64,000 nucleotides of DNA from Micromonospora profundi (GTDB taxonomy: Bacteria; Actinomycetota; Actinomycetes; Mycobacteriales; Micromonosporaceae): assembly GCF_011927785.1 (NCBI RefSeq), contig NZ_JAATJK010000001.1:4745001-4809000 (forward strand). The letters are read 5' to 3'. Position 1 is the first letter of the stretch, and each line of letters starts with the position of its first letter. The notes beneath the pieces are model-generated. The model searched no databases and was not told where the DNA came from. It saw only the letters and a program-made list of their open reading frames with translations. Made by a program: the position numbers and the translations under genes. Below, piece after piece: positions 1 to 7,617 of the stretch.

Positions 1-113
1 GTGCCCTCGGTGCCCTCGGCACGCCACCCGGCGGGCAGGTCCCGGTCGGTCCACCAGACCGAGTACTGCTCCTCGTCGTTGAGCACCACGCGGTAGCTGC
101 GGTTGTCGGTCAT
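1..113 (-). CDS. mbtH: MbtH-like protein (3' end outside window)
   Basis: The reverse strand reads MTDNRSYRVV, then NDEEQYSVWW and LPAGWRAEG, which is the N-terminal half of the MbtH family (usual signature NxEEQxSxWP...PxGW). MbtH proteins bind and activate adenylation domains of nonribosomal peptide synthetases in the cytosol. The start ATG follows a GAAGGAG ribosome binding site and lies 17 bp after sbnB, so it is the third gene of the sbnA-sbnB-mbtH operon. The usual Trp-Pro pair is Trp-Trp here. Only 37 codons are inside the window. Its presence implies NRPS genes to the left, which are not visible. Confidence 0.9.
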   Translation of the reverse strand, partial: MTDNRSYRVVLNDEEQYSVWWTDRDLPAGWRAEGTEG

Positions 114-130
114 TGCCACTCCTTCGGGGA

Positions 131-1144
131 TCAGGCGGACGCCACGGCGGCGTCCACCACGGGTAGGAAGTCGTCGACGCGTACGCCCAGGCCCCGCCGT
201 TCGGCGGTGGCGCGGACGTGCTCGGCGAGCGCGAGGTCCAGCACGCCGAGGCCGAACGGGGACACCACCACCGGTACGTCGTCCACGGGCAGCCGCGTCT
301 GGCCGCCGGCCAGCGCGCCGATGGTGGCGTGGATGAAGTCCCGGCCGCCGGTGAGCTGCTCGGCAAACTGCAACGAGGTGCCCTCGCGGCAGGCGTGGTC
401 GGCGTCGTCGACCACGTTGCGCGCGGCCAGCAGACCCTCGGGGAGCAGGTCACGCAGGGACAGGTGCAGCACGACCGCGCCGGGCTGGCAGGCGGCCAGG
501 TCGATGTGGGGTTCGGTGGCGGTGGTGGCGATCGAGGTCAGCCGGTGCGCGGCCAACGCCTCCTCGGCGGTCCCGGCAAGTGTCGTCGGCGTACCCGGCA
601 GCAGGGTTCGGGCGGTCTCGGCGAAGGCCTCGGCCCGGCGCCTGTCGGTGTCGAACAACGTCAGCGCCGGCGGCGGGGCGACGGTGGCCGCCACGAACCG
701 CAGCACCTGCTGGTTGATCAGACCGCAGCCGATCAGGGCCAGGCCGTCCGGGCGGCGGTGCGCGGTGAGCAGGCCGGCAGCGAGCGCAGCGCTCGCCGCG
801 GTACGCCGGGCCGAGATGACCGACCCCTCGATCAGGGCCACCGGGTGGCCGGTGCGCATCGAGTTCAGCAGGATGGCCGCGCTGGCCCGCTCCAGCCCGG
901 AGGCCAGGTTGCCGGGGAACGAGGAGATCCATTTGATGCCGCTCACCGGTGGGTCGGCGCCGAGGTAGGCGGGCAGGCCGATGATGCGGTCGCGGTGCCG
1001 CTGGGGGAAGCGCAGGAAGACCGAGTGCGGCAGGCTCGTGCGGCCCTGCTCGTGCAGCAGGTACGCGTTCCGGACCAGATCCACAGCCCGGGCGTCGTCG
1101 CCGTCGAGGATGTCCCGCACCACAGCCCTACCGATGATCAGCAC
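131..1144 (-). CDS. sbnB: 2,3-diaminopropionate biosynthesis protein SbnB (ornithine cyclodeaminase family)
   Basis: A 337-residue protein of the ornithine cyclodeaminase/mu-crystallin family, with a Rossmann-type nucleotide site around GLALIGCGLINQ. SbnB oxidises N-(1-amino-1-carboxyl-2-ethyl)-glutamate, the SbnA product, with NAD to give L-2,3-diaminopropionate and 2-oxoglutarate. I place the start at a GTG whose GTGCTGA overlaps the sbnA stop, preceded by GGAAGGACG. The longer open frame upstream lies inside sbnA and is not needed. Adjacency to an SbnA homologue and MbtH makes the diaminopropionate assignment stronger than a generic cyclodeaminase call. Confidence 0.9.
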   Translation of the reverse strand: MLIIGRAVVRDILDGDDARAVDLVRNAYLLHEQGRTSLPHSVFLRFPQRHRDRIIGLPAYLGADPPVSGIKWISSFPGNLASGLERASAAILLNSMRTGHPVALIEGSVISARRTAASAALAAGLLTAHRRPDGLALIGCGLINQQVLRFVAATVAPPPALTLFDTDRRRAEAFAETARTLLPGTPTTLAGTAEEALAAHRLTSIATTATEPHIDLAACQPGAVVLHLSLRDLLPEGLLAARNVVDDADHACREGTSLQFAEQLTGGRDFIHATIGALAGGQTRLPVDDVPVVVSPFGLGVLDLALAEHVRATAERRGLGVRVDDFLPVVDAAVASA

Positions 1145-2118
1145 GTAGCGTCCTTCCACAGGTGGGTGATCTCCCCGAAGTGCCCGGACACCCATTGATC
1201 GGAATAGATCGTGTCGAGGTAGCGGTCGCCGTTGTCGGGCAGGATCAGCACGGCGGTGGCACCGGCAGGGATGTCGGCCATCCGTCGGCGCAACGCGGAC
1301 ACGGTGGCGCCGGAGGACCCGCCGGCCAGGATGGCCTCCCGGTGCAGCAGCAACCGGCAGCCGACCACGCAGTCCAGGTCGGAGACGTGCATGATCTCGT
1401 CAGGGGTGGCGTCGACGGCCAGGGGCGGCACGACCGAGGCGCCGTGCCCGGGGATCAACCGGGTCGCCGGTTCGTCGCCGAAGATGGCGCTGCCCACCGC
1501 GTCCACCGCCACCACACGTGTGGACAGGCCGTGGTCGCGCAGGTAGCCGACGCAGCCGACGAGCGTGCCGCAGGTGCCGGTGGAACAGAACAGATAGTCG
1601 ATCCGCCCGTCGAGCGCCGTCACGATCTCGGCCATCGTCTGCCGCTGTGCGGCGGCGTTGAGCGGATTGGCGTACTGGTCCGGGCGGTAGGCGTGCGGGA
1701 CCTGCTCGCACAGCTCGCGGACACGGCGCTGCCGCGCCGGCAGGTACTCGCCGCTGACCGGGTCGGGGTGTTCGACCATCTCGATCTCCGCGTGGTACGC
1801 GGTCAGGATCGCGAGGTTCTGCCGGGTGGTCTTCGGGTCGACCACGCAGATGAACCGGATCGCGTAGTACGCGCAGAACTGGGCCAGGCCGATGGCCAGG
1901 TTGCCCGAGCTGGACTCGACGACCACCGATCGGCCGGGCACCAGCTCCCCGGATTCGACCTTGGCGCGCAGCATGCTCAGCGCGGTGCGGTCCTTGATGC
2001 TGCCGCCGGGATTGAAGCGTTCGAGCTTGACGAACAACCGGGAGGGGAACTCCGGAAACAACCGGACCAGCTGTACCAGCGGTGTGTTCCCGACCGTCGA
2101 GAGGATGCCCTCGCGCAC
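1138..2118 (-). CDS. sbnA: 2,3-diaminopropionate biosynthesis protein SbnA (PLP-dependent, cysteine synthase-like)
   Basis: A 326-residue fold-type II PLP enzyme. The PLP lysine lies in NPGGSIKDRTA (about residue 42), followed by the substrate loop SSSGNLAIG and the phosphate-binding loop GTCGTL. SbnA condenses O-phospho-L-serine with L-glutamate to form the substrate of SbnB. The start is a GTG after a strong GGAGGGAGGAAC; upstream codons in the same frame lack a better signal. A paired-heptamer motif lies 54 bp upstream, so this gene probably heads a regulated sbnA-sbnB-mbtH operon. Diaminopropionate is a building block of several nonribosomal peptides, which fits the MbtH and condensation-domain neighbours. 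Confidence 0.9.
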   Translation of the reverse strand: MREGILSTVGNTPLVQLVRLFPEFPSRLFVKLERFNPGGSIKDRTALSMLRAKVESGELVPGRSVVVESSSGNLAIGLAQFCAYYAIRFICVVDPKTTRQNLAILTAYHAEIEMVEHPDPVSGEYLPARQRRVRELCEQVPHAYRPDQYANPLNAAAQRQTMAEIVTALDGRIDYLFCSTGTCGTLVGCVGYLRDHGLSTRVVAVDAVGSAIFGDEPATRLIPGHGASVVPPLAVDATPDEIMHVSDLDCVVGCRLLLHREAILAGGSSGATVSALRRRMADIPAGATAVLILPDNGDRYLDTIYSDQWVSGHFGEITHLWKDATC

Positions 2119-2171
2119 CGTTCCTCCCTCCACAAGTGACCTATCAATGCCAGGGACGTTGTCAATCAGCG

Positions 2172-2189
2172 CTATACCGCCCCTATACC
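2172..2189 (-). promoter_or_regulatory. putative SARP site upstream of sbnA
   Basis: Read on the minus strand this is GGTATAG-GGGC-GGTATAG, a perfect direct heptamer repeat with a 4-bp spacer, giving an 11-bp pitch. That spacing is the classic arrangement for SARP regulators. It lies 54 bp before the sbnA start codon, and related pairs occur before three other genes of the cluster. Confidence 0.6.
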
Positions 2190-2216
2190 TGTGCGTCGGG
2201 CGGCCATATCGAGCCT

Positions 2217-2254
2217 GGATCCGGCCGGCGACGGGGGTCGCGCCGGCCGGATCC
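2217..2254 (-). terminator. terminator after the condensation-domain gene
   Basis: A perfect 14-bp inverted repeat (GGATCCGGCCGGCG and its complement) with a 10-base loop lies 64 bp past the stop of the condensation-domain gene. It separates the KAS III-ACP-C operon from the sbnA promoter. No T tract is seen, as is common in high-GC actinobacteria. Confidence 0.6.
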
Positions 2255-2317
2255 GGCCCGTGCGGCGGGCGTGTCGGCCCTGCGGCACGGGGGAACCGCA
2301 GGCCGCGCCGCACGGGT

Positions 2318-3673
2318 CTATCGGGTGCCGAGCGCCAGCAGTTCGCGCAGTTCCGCCTGGTCGACCATCGGTGCCAGGGACGCCACCGTCTCCGGCGCCG
2401 TGCAGGCCACCCGCAGCATCTGGAGGAAGTGCCCGGACAGCCGCCGCACGGTCGCCTCGTCGAACAGGTCGGTGTCGTAGCCGAACTCCGCCTGGAGCCG
2501 GCCGTCCTGGTACTGGGTGAGGGTCGCCGACAGGTCGAACTGCCCCTCGTCGTACGGGATGTCCAGCAGCCGGATCTGGTGCCCGGCGAACGCGTGCCGC
2601 TGGTTGGTGTAGTTGTCGCCGTGCTGGTGGGCCAGCAGGGTGACTGTCACCCGCACCGGCGGTTCCTGGTTCCGCCGGCCCGATCGGAGCAGCGGGAACG
2701 GGTAGGCGGCATGGGTCACGGCGTCGGTCAACTGTCGGCTCGCCGCGCTGATCGCCGTCGCGAACGTGGTGTCCGCGTCGAACGACCCGCGCAGCGCGAT
2801 CGTGTTGATCAACATGCCGACCACCCCGCGCAGCGCCCGTCCCCGACGCAGCGTGGCCGGACAGCCGACGGTGAGCTCCCCCAGCCCTGTGTAGCGGTAC
2901 ATCGTCGCCTGGAACGCGGCGAGCACGACGGCGTACGGCGTCACACCGGCCGCCGCCGCGGTGTCCCGCAGCCGGCCGGCGAGGTCGTCCGGGAGCTCCT
3001 GACTGAACGCGCCGCCACGGAACGAGCGCACCGGCGGACGGGGCCGATCGGTCGGCAGGGTTGCCGCCGTGGCACCGTCGCAGACCTGCTCCCAGTAGGC
3101 GCGCAACCGCTCACCCCGCTCGCCGGTCAGCGCCGCCCGTTCCCGGGCCAGGAAGTCGTCGTAGCTGCCGGAGACCGGCGGCAACTCCACCGGTCGCCCG
3201 GCCTGCAACGCCCCGTACGCGGCGTCCAACTCCTGCCAGACGATCCGCTGCGAGTGGAAGTCGGTGGCGATGTGATGGATCACCACCACCAGCACGCAGT
3301 CGGTGCGCCGCCGCAGCAGGGCCACACGCATCGGACCGTCCTGCGCCAGCCGTAGCGGCTGGTCGCCGAACTCCTGGCAGCGGCGCAACAGCCCGTCGTC
3401 GTCCAGGTCGGGAACGTCGTGGACCTCGACTTCGCACCCGAGGTCGGGATCGACGACCCGCACCGGCCCCTGCTCCGTCTGCACGAAGCGGGACCGGAGC
3501 ATGTCGTGCCGTGCTCGCACCGCCGCCAACGACCGGCGTACCAGGTCGGGGTCGAGCGCCGGTTCGACGTGCAGCCCGTGGACCACGTTGCTGGCCGGGC
3601 TGTCCGGGGCCAGCCGGTGGACAAGCCACAGCGCTCGCTGTCCAACCGACAGTTCCCGGACGTCCTCGGTCAC
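2318..3673 (-). CDS. stand-alone NRPS condensation domain protein
   Basis: A 451-residue single condensation domain. The catalytic motif reads HHIATDF (His133, His134, Asp138), so the second His and the Asp are kept but the usual Gly after Asp is Phe. Condensation domains join an acyl or peptidyl thioester to an amine on another carrier. Lacking adenylation and carrier domains, it must act in trans. Its start overlaps the ACP stop as ATGA, so it could move an acyl chain from that ACP onto a peptidyl carrier, that is, act as a lipo-initiation enzyme. An esterifying or inactive role cannot be excluded. Confidence 0.9.
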   Translation of the reverse strand: MTEDVRELSVGQRALWLVHRLAPDSPASNVVHGLHVEPALDPDLVRRSLAAVRARHDMLRSRFVQTEQGPVRVVDPDLGCEVEVHDVPDLDDDGLLRRCQEFGDQPLRLAQDGPMRVALLRRRTDCVLVVVIHHIATDFHSQRIVWQELDAAYGALQAGRPVELPPVSGSYDDFLARERAALTGERGERLRAYWEQVCDGATAATLPTDRPRPPVRSFRGGAFSQELPDDLAGRLRDTAAAAGVTPYAVVLAAFQATMYRYTGLGELTVGCPATLRRGRALRGVVGMLINTIALRGSFDADTTFATAISAASRQLTDAVTHAAYPFPLLRSGRRNQEPPVRVTVTLLAHQHGDNYTNQRHAFAGHQIRLLDIPYDEGQFDLSATLTQYQDGRLQAEFGYDTDLFDEATVRRLSGHFLQMLRVACTAPETVASLAPMVDQAELRELLALGTR

Positions 3674-3924
3674 CCCGCGGACCTGGCGGAGAGCACGAAG
3701 TCACTGAGGTCCTGGACCTTGGTGAAGCTGCCGACCAGCTCGTCCGGCACCTCGATGTCGAAGTGGGTCTCCACGGCGGCGAGCAGGTCGACGAGCTTGA
3801 GGCTGTCCAGCCCGAGGTCGACGAACGTGTCGCTGGCGTTGATCTCCCGGTCGGCGTCCTCGGTCATCAGCTTGCGGGTGAGCGACACGACGTCGATGGA
3901 CACCTGGTTCACGGTCATCGTCAT
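3670..3924 (-). CDS. acyl carrier protein
   Basis: An 84-residue carrier protein with the phosphopantetheine attachment site GLDSLKLVD (Ser41). It is longer at the N-terminus than housekeeping AcpP and lies in a pathway operon, so it is probably dedicated to this cluster. The start follows AGGAC with normal spacing; a second ATG is six bases downstream. The stop overlaps the condensation gene start and the KAS III gene lies 42 bp upstream, suggesting that the three proteins are made together to build and hand over an acyl group. Confidence 0.93.
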   Translation of the reverse strand: MTMTVNQVSIDVVSLTRKLMTEDADREINASDTFVDLGLDSLKLVDLLAAVETHFDIEVPDELVGSFTKVQDLSDFVLSARSAG

Positions 3925-3966
3925 GGTGCTTGTCCTTTCGTAGGAAGGGATCTTGATCGAAGTGGG

Positions 3967-4923
3967 TCAGGGCATCCGGATGATCTGACCGGCGTAGGCG
4001 AGTCCCGCACCGAAGCCCAGGAGCATCACGCGGTCGCCGGGGCTGGTCCGGCCGCTCTCGTGCAGCCGGCTGAGCGCCAGCGGCACCGACGCGGCAGAGG
4101 TGTTTCCGGTGTCGATGATGTCCTTGGCGACCTTCTCGTCCGGGATCTGGAGGATCTCGGCCAACTGGTCGACGATGCGGAGGTTCGCCTGGTGCGGCAC
4201 GAACCAGTCGATGTCCGACAGCTCGATGCCGGCGAAGGCGCACACCTTGCGGGCCACCCTCGGCACGTTCTTCGTCGACCAGCGGTAGACCAGCGGGCCG
4301 TCCATCTTGGCGAACTCGCGGCCGGTGGCGTCCCACTTGGTGCCGAGGATGTCGGCCCGCGAGCCGTCGCTGCCCCACACTGTCGGGCTGATCCCGTCGA
4401 TCTCCGACGGGGAGACCACAGCGGCACCCGCACCGTCGCCGAAGATGACGTACGTTGCCGGGTCCTCCGGGTCGATGAAGCGGCTCAGTTGTTCGGCCCC
4501 GACGACGAGCACGTTGCGGGCGCTGCCCATCCGGATCTCGTTGGACGCGAGCCCGATCGAGTAGGCGAAGCCGGCGCAGGCGGCGTTCAGGTCGAACGCC
4601 CCGGTGGCGGTGATACCGATCCGGCTGGCCACCTCGGGCGCCCCGCCCGGGATGCGGTCCTTCTTCGTCGCCGAGGCGAGGATGACAAGGTCCACCTCGG
4701 ACGGGTCGATGTTGGCCATTGCCAACGCCTTGCCGCCGGCCTCGGCGGCCATCATCGTCACGGATTCCTCCGGCCCAGACCGGTAGCGCGACCGAATGCC
4801 GGTCCGCTCCTCGATCCACTCCGGAGTCACGCCGGCCTCCCCGGCGATCTCCTCGTTGGTGATCAGTCTGCTCGGCCGGTACGCCCCGAGCCCGGTGATT
4901 GCCGCACCTGTCATCTGTGCCAT
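3967..4923 (-). CDS. 3-oxoacyl-ACP synthase III (KAS III, FabH-like)
   Basis: A 318-residue thiolase-fold enzyme with the full KAS III triad: Cys116 in NAACAGFAY, His244 in PHQANLR and Asn274 in GNTSAAS. KAS III enzymes condense an acyl-CoA starter with malonyl-ACP. The start is an ATG after GGAGGCG. It is first in an operon with an ACP and a condensation domain, and it faces a short-chain dehydrogenase gene across a 179-bp divergent promoter. This placement suggests a pathway-specific starter enzyme rather than the housekeeping FabH. Its substrate preference cannot be read from the sequence. Confidence 0.92.
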   Translation of the reverse strand: MAQMTGAAITGLGAYRPSRLITNEEIAGEAGVTPEWIEERTGIRSRYRSGPEESVTMMAAEAGGKALAMANIDPSEVDLVILASATKKDRIPGGAPEVASRIGITATGAFDLNAACAGFAYSIGLASNEIRMGSARNVLVVGAEQLSRFIDPEDPATYVIFGDGAGAAVVSPSEIDGISPTVWGSDGSRADILGTKWDATGREFAKMDGPLVYRWSTKNVPRVARKVCAFAGIELSDIDWFVPHQANLRIVDQLAEILQIPDEKVAKDIIDTGNTSAASVPLALSRLHESGRTSPGDRVMLLGFGAGLAYAGQIIRMP

Positions 4924-4992
4924 CGCCTCCTCCGCACCACGCCTGCTCGGCGTCCTGGTGACACCGTCCGGAGGCAGTGTTCGGCGGGGCTC

Positions 4993-5010
4993 TCATAACT
5001 TCTCTACATC
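4993..5010 (-). promoter_or_regulatory. putative SARP site upstream of the KAS III gene
   Basis: On the minus strand: GATGTAG-AGAA-GTTATGA, two imperfect heptamers with a 4-bp spacer, 70 bp before the KAS III start. It is the weakest of the four copies. A stronger copy on the other strand begins 7 bp away. Confidence 0.4.
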
Positions 5011-5016
5011 GCGCCC

Positions 5017-5034
5017 GGTATGGAAAAGAGATAG
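5017..5034 (+). promoter_or_regulatory. putative SARP site upstream of the SDR gene
   Basis: GGTATGG-AAAA-GAGATAG, two related heptamers with a 4-bp spacer, ending 69 bp before the SDR start codon. Fourteen of the 16 bases from TATGG onward match the site at 7560-7577, which also lies upstream of a cluster gene. Confidence 0.5.
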
Positions 5035-5102
5035 CCCGGCCCCGGACCGTACGGCGAATGTGTGTCGCCGCAGGCTGGCACGCCGATTCCGAGGGAGCAC
5101 GC

Positions 5103-5990
5103 ATGGAGGAGTTCCGAGGCAGGGTCGCGGTCGTCACCGGTGCCGGTTCGGGCATCGGCCGGGCGCTGGCGGTCGAGCTGGCCGTGCAGGGCGCCCGGCT
5201 GGCCCTCTCCGACGCGGCGGAGGAAGGTCTCGCGCAGACCGCGGCGCTCTGCGCCGCGCGGGGGGCCGAGGTCCGTACCTACCGGCTTGACGTCACCGAC
5301 AGGCTGGCGATGCAGAACCACGCCAAGGAGGTACGCGCCGACTTCGGCGGCGCCGACCTGGTGATCAACAACGCCGGGGTGACCCTGCTCGCCTCGATCA
5401 CCGAGGCCAGCTGGGACGACATGCGGTGGGTGCTGGACGTCGACTTCTGGGGCGTCGTCAACGGCACCCAGGCGTTCCTGCCACTGCTCGTCACCTCGAA
5501 GGGCCACCTGGTCAACATCTCCAGCATGTACGGGTTGACAGCGGCACCGGCGCAGAGCGCGTACAACGCGGCCAAGTTCGCCGTCCGGGGCTTCACCGAG
5601 GCTGTGTTGCAGGAGATGCGGGTCGGCGACGTGCCGGTGCGCGTCAGCTGCGTCTACCCGGGCAAGGTGCGGACCGACATCTTCAGCAACGCCCGGGCGG
5701 CGAAGGGGCTCGGCTACGGTGGGGTTCGGGAGCGCTACGCCCGGGAGGCGACGACCTCGGCCGAGCAGGCCGCACGACTCATCCTGCGCGGCGTCCGACG
5801 CAACCGGGTGAAGATCGTCGTCGGTTCGGATGCCCGCCGGGCCGACCTGCTCACCCGGCTGCTCGGCACTGTCTACTCCCGCTTCACCGCGCGCGCGGTC
5901 CGGACGCAGGCGAGCCAGGTCCGCCTGGAGGCCATGCGGACCCGGCTCGCGGCGCAGCGGGTCAGAGCGTCAGACCACCGTCAACTGTGA
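5103..5990 (+). CDS. short-chain dehydrogenase/reductase
   Basis: A 295-residue SDR with the NAD(P) loop TGAGSGIG, the NNAG motif and catalytic YNAAK with upstream Ser. The C-terminal 60 residues after the SDR core are basic and longer than in FabG. The family reduces or oxidises carbonyl/hydroxyl groups. It is transcribed away from the KAS III operon, and its last 29 bases overlap the convergent fabG-like gene. The longer open frame upstream lacks a good ribosome site; this ATG follows GAGGGAGC. A tailoring or acyl-chain ketoreductase role is inferred only from context. Confidence 0.85.
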   Translation: MEEFRGRVAVVTGAGSGIGRALAVELAVQGARLALSDAAEEGLAQTAALCAARGAEVRTYRLDVTDRLAMQNHAKEVRADFGGADLVINNAGVTLLASITEASWDDMRWVLDVDFWGVVNGTQAFLPLLVTSKGHLVNISSMYGLTAAPAQSAYNAAKFAVRGFTEAVLQEMRVGDVPVRVSCVYPGKVRTDIFSNARAAKGLGYGGVRERYAREATTSAEQAARLILRGVRRNRVKIVVGSDARRADLLTRLLGTVYSRFTARAVRTQASQVRLEAMRTRLAAQRVRASDHRQL

Positions 5991-6708
5991 CGACCTGGCC
6001 GGTCAGGTAGGAGGCCCGCTCCGAGAGCAGGAACGTCACCACCGGGGCGATCTCCTCCGCCTGGCCGAGCCGGCCGAGAGCGGTCCGCTGCTGGACGCCC
6101 ACGGCCAGCCCGGCCGGCAGGTCGTTCAGCATGTCGGTCTCGATGAACCCCGGCGCCAGGGTGTTGACCCGGATCCCGTACGGGCCGACCTCCTTCGCCA
6201 GCGCCTTGGTGAAGCCGATGATGCCGGCCTTCGAGGCCGAGTAGTTGGTCTGACCCGGGCTGCCGGTGATGCCGGCCACCGAGGAGACCGTGACGATGGC
6301 GCCGCCACGACGCCGCATCATCTTGCGGATCGACGCCCGGCACACGTTGTAGACACCGCCGAGGTTGACGTCGATCACCGCTTGCCAGTCCTCGTCGGCC
6401 ATCATCGCCACCGGACGGTCGCGGATGATCCCGGCCACGGTCACCAAAGCGGCGATCTCGCCCAGGTCCCGCTCCACGCCGTTGACGAACTCGCGCACCT
6501 GCGCGGCATCGGCGACGTTCACCTGCCGGGCCAGCACCCGGGCACCGGTCTCCAGCACCTCCGCGGCCACCTTCTCGGCGGCCTCCCTGTTGCTCTGGTA
6601 GCAGAAGGCCACGTCGTACCCGTCTGCGGCGAGCTGCCGGACCACGGCCCGGCCGATCCCTCGGGATCCGCCACTGACCAGGGCGACCGGTCGTCGGTTC
6701 TCACTCAT
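5962..6708 (-). CDS. 3-oxoacyl-ACP reductase (FabG-like)
   Basis: A 248-residue SDR close to FabG: SGGSRGIG cofactor loop, catalytic Ser and NYSASKAG, and the typical C-terminal SYLTGQVVTVDGGLTL. FabG reduces beta-ketoacyl-ACP with NADPH. The ATG overlaps the stop of the upstream dehydratase gene (ATGA), giving a three-gene operon dehydratase-dehydratase-reductase. With the KAS III and ACP this completes the keto-reduction and dehydration steps of a dedicated type II acyl pathway. No enoyl reductase is visible, so an unsaturated chain is plausible. Confidence 0.9.
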   Translation of the reverse strand: MSENRRPVALVSGGSRGIGRAVVRQLAADGYDVAFCYQSNREAAEKVAAEVLETGARVLARQVNVADAAQVREFVNGVERDLGEIAALVTVAGIIRDRPVAMMADEDWQAVIDVNLGGVYNVCRASIRKMMRRRGGAIVTVSSVAGITGSPGQTNYSASKAGIIGFTKALAKEVGPYGIRVNTLAPGFIETDMLNDLPAGLAVGVQQRTALGRLGQAEEIAPVVTFLLSERASYLTGQVVTVDGGLTL

Positions 6709-7169
6709 GTCGACTCCTTGACGTCGGAGACCCCGGCCAGGACGGCGGGGCGAAGCGCAGCCGCCGGGCGCACCGCGCCGACCAGGCGACCGACCTGCAT
6801 GACCACCTCGGTGCCGACCACGCTCTCGCCCCGGACGAAACCGGTGTCGGCGATCAGCCGGATCAGCTCGACCCGGTGCTCGACCGTCTCGCCCGGCAGC
6901 ACCGGCCGGCCGAAGCGGATCCCCTCGAAGGCGCCCGCGATGGGCACCCCGTCGGTCAGCACGTCGGGCATCGGCCGGTCGTGCCTGATCAGCACCAGCG
7001 CGGCCTGGCCCCAGGACTCCAACAGCAGCACGGCTGGCAGCGGACGGGGCCCGGTCACCGTGTAGCTGCCGACCAGCCGGCGCCGGGGCACGATGTCGCT
7101 GACCCGGTCGACAAGGAGCATCGGCGGTCGGTGCGGGATGAGCCGTCGAATGTCGTCGCGGTCGAGCAT
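6705..7169 (-). CDS. FabZ-like hot-dog protein lacking the catalytic His loop
   Basis: A 154-residue protein whose N-terminus matches FabZ (LIPHRPPMLLVDRVSDI) and whose helix LLLESWGQAAL keeps the catalytic Glu. The loop that normally reads GHFPGxPxxPG is shortened to GPRPLP, so the catalytic His is absent. FabZ-type active sites form between subunits, so this protein could pair with the next gene, which keeps the His loop. The TGATG overlap between the two genes supports a fixed stoichiometry. A dehydratase role is inferred for the pair, not for this subunit alone. Confidence 0.75.
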   Translation of the reverse strand: MLDRDDIRRLIPHRPPMLLVDRVSDIVPRRRLVGSYTVTGPRPLPAVLLLESWGQAALVLIRHDRPMPDVLTDGVPIAGAFEGIRFGRPVLPGETVEHRVELIRLIADTGFVRGESVVGTEVVMQVGRLVGAVRPAAALRPAVLAGVSDVKEST

Positions 7170-7537
7170 CACGGGGTTCCTTCCTGATAACGCAACACCA
7201 CCTCGGCGGCCGGTACGCCGGACACGGCGACCGTGCCCCGGCGTATCGGGCCGTCGCACCGGATGGTGATGACAAGCTCGTCGTCGAGGTCGATCGTTCG
7301 GAGGAACCGGCAGGACACCAGCTCGGCGAGGATCTCCGCCGGCATCGCCGCGAGGACGGCGCGGTGCACGTACTCGACGATGTAGACACCGGGCAGCAGG
7401 GGGAATCCGGGATAGTGCCCGGCGAAGACCGGGTCGTCCCGGTCGGGCCGGACTCGACCGACGATCTCGTCCCCGCTCGCGTGGTCGAGGTCGATCCGCG
7501 CAGTGGTCGCGCACTCGGGCGGAATCAGGATGGTCAC
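7169..7537 (-). CDS. small hot-dog dehydratase (FabA/FabZ-like)
   Basis: A 122-residue hot-dog protein with an intact catalytic loop GHYPGFPLLPGVYIVE, but without the N-terminal PHRxPxLLVD segment of FabZ. It is shorter than standard FabZ (about 145-150 residues). It is the first gene of the operon ending in the fabG-like gene and overlaps the next gene by TGATG. Together the two proteins look like a heterodimeric 3-hydroxyacyl-ACP dehydratase of the kind known from aryl-polyene and reducing type II PKS pathways. A SARP-type site lies 23 bp upstream. Confidence 0.75.
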   Translation of the reverse strand: MTILIPPECATTARIDLDHASGDEIVGRVRPDRDDPVFAGHYPGFPLLPGVYIVEYVHRAVLAAMPAEILAELVSCRFLRTIDLDDELVITIRCDGPIRRGTVAVSGVPAAEVVLRYQEGTP

Positions 7538-7559
7538 CCACCGACCGTGCCCGTACCGG

Positions 7560-7577
7560 CTATATCTTCTCCATACG
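7560..7577 (-). promoter_or_regulatory. putative SARP site upstream of the dehydratase operon
   Basis: On the minus strand: CGTATGG-AGAA-GATATAG, paired heptamers with a 4-bp spacer, ending 23 bp before the first dehydratase start. It closely resembles the site at 5017-5034. The short distance to the start codon implies a very short leader or a different promoter geometry here. Confidence 0.5.
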
Positions 7578-7617
7578 CCGTGAGCACGACGGACCCGCCG
7601 GGGATCCGCAGGCGCGG

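Noticed and set aside
218..1198. Long plus-strand reading frames over sbnB and sbnA
   Set aside because: They have no ribosome sites or family motifs and mirror the high GC third-position bias of the real minus-strand genes.
2162..2190. sbnA starting further upstream inside the paired heptamers
   Set aside because: The in-frame codons lack a ribosome site, whereas the GTG at 2118 has GGAGGGAGG and gives the family's usual N-terminus.
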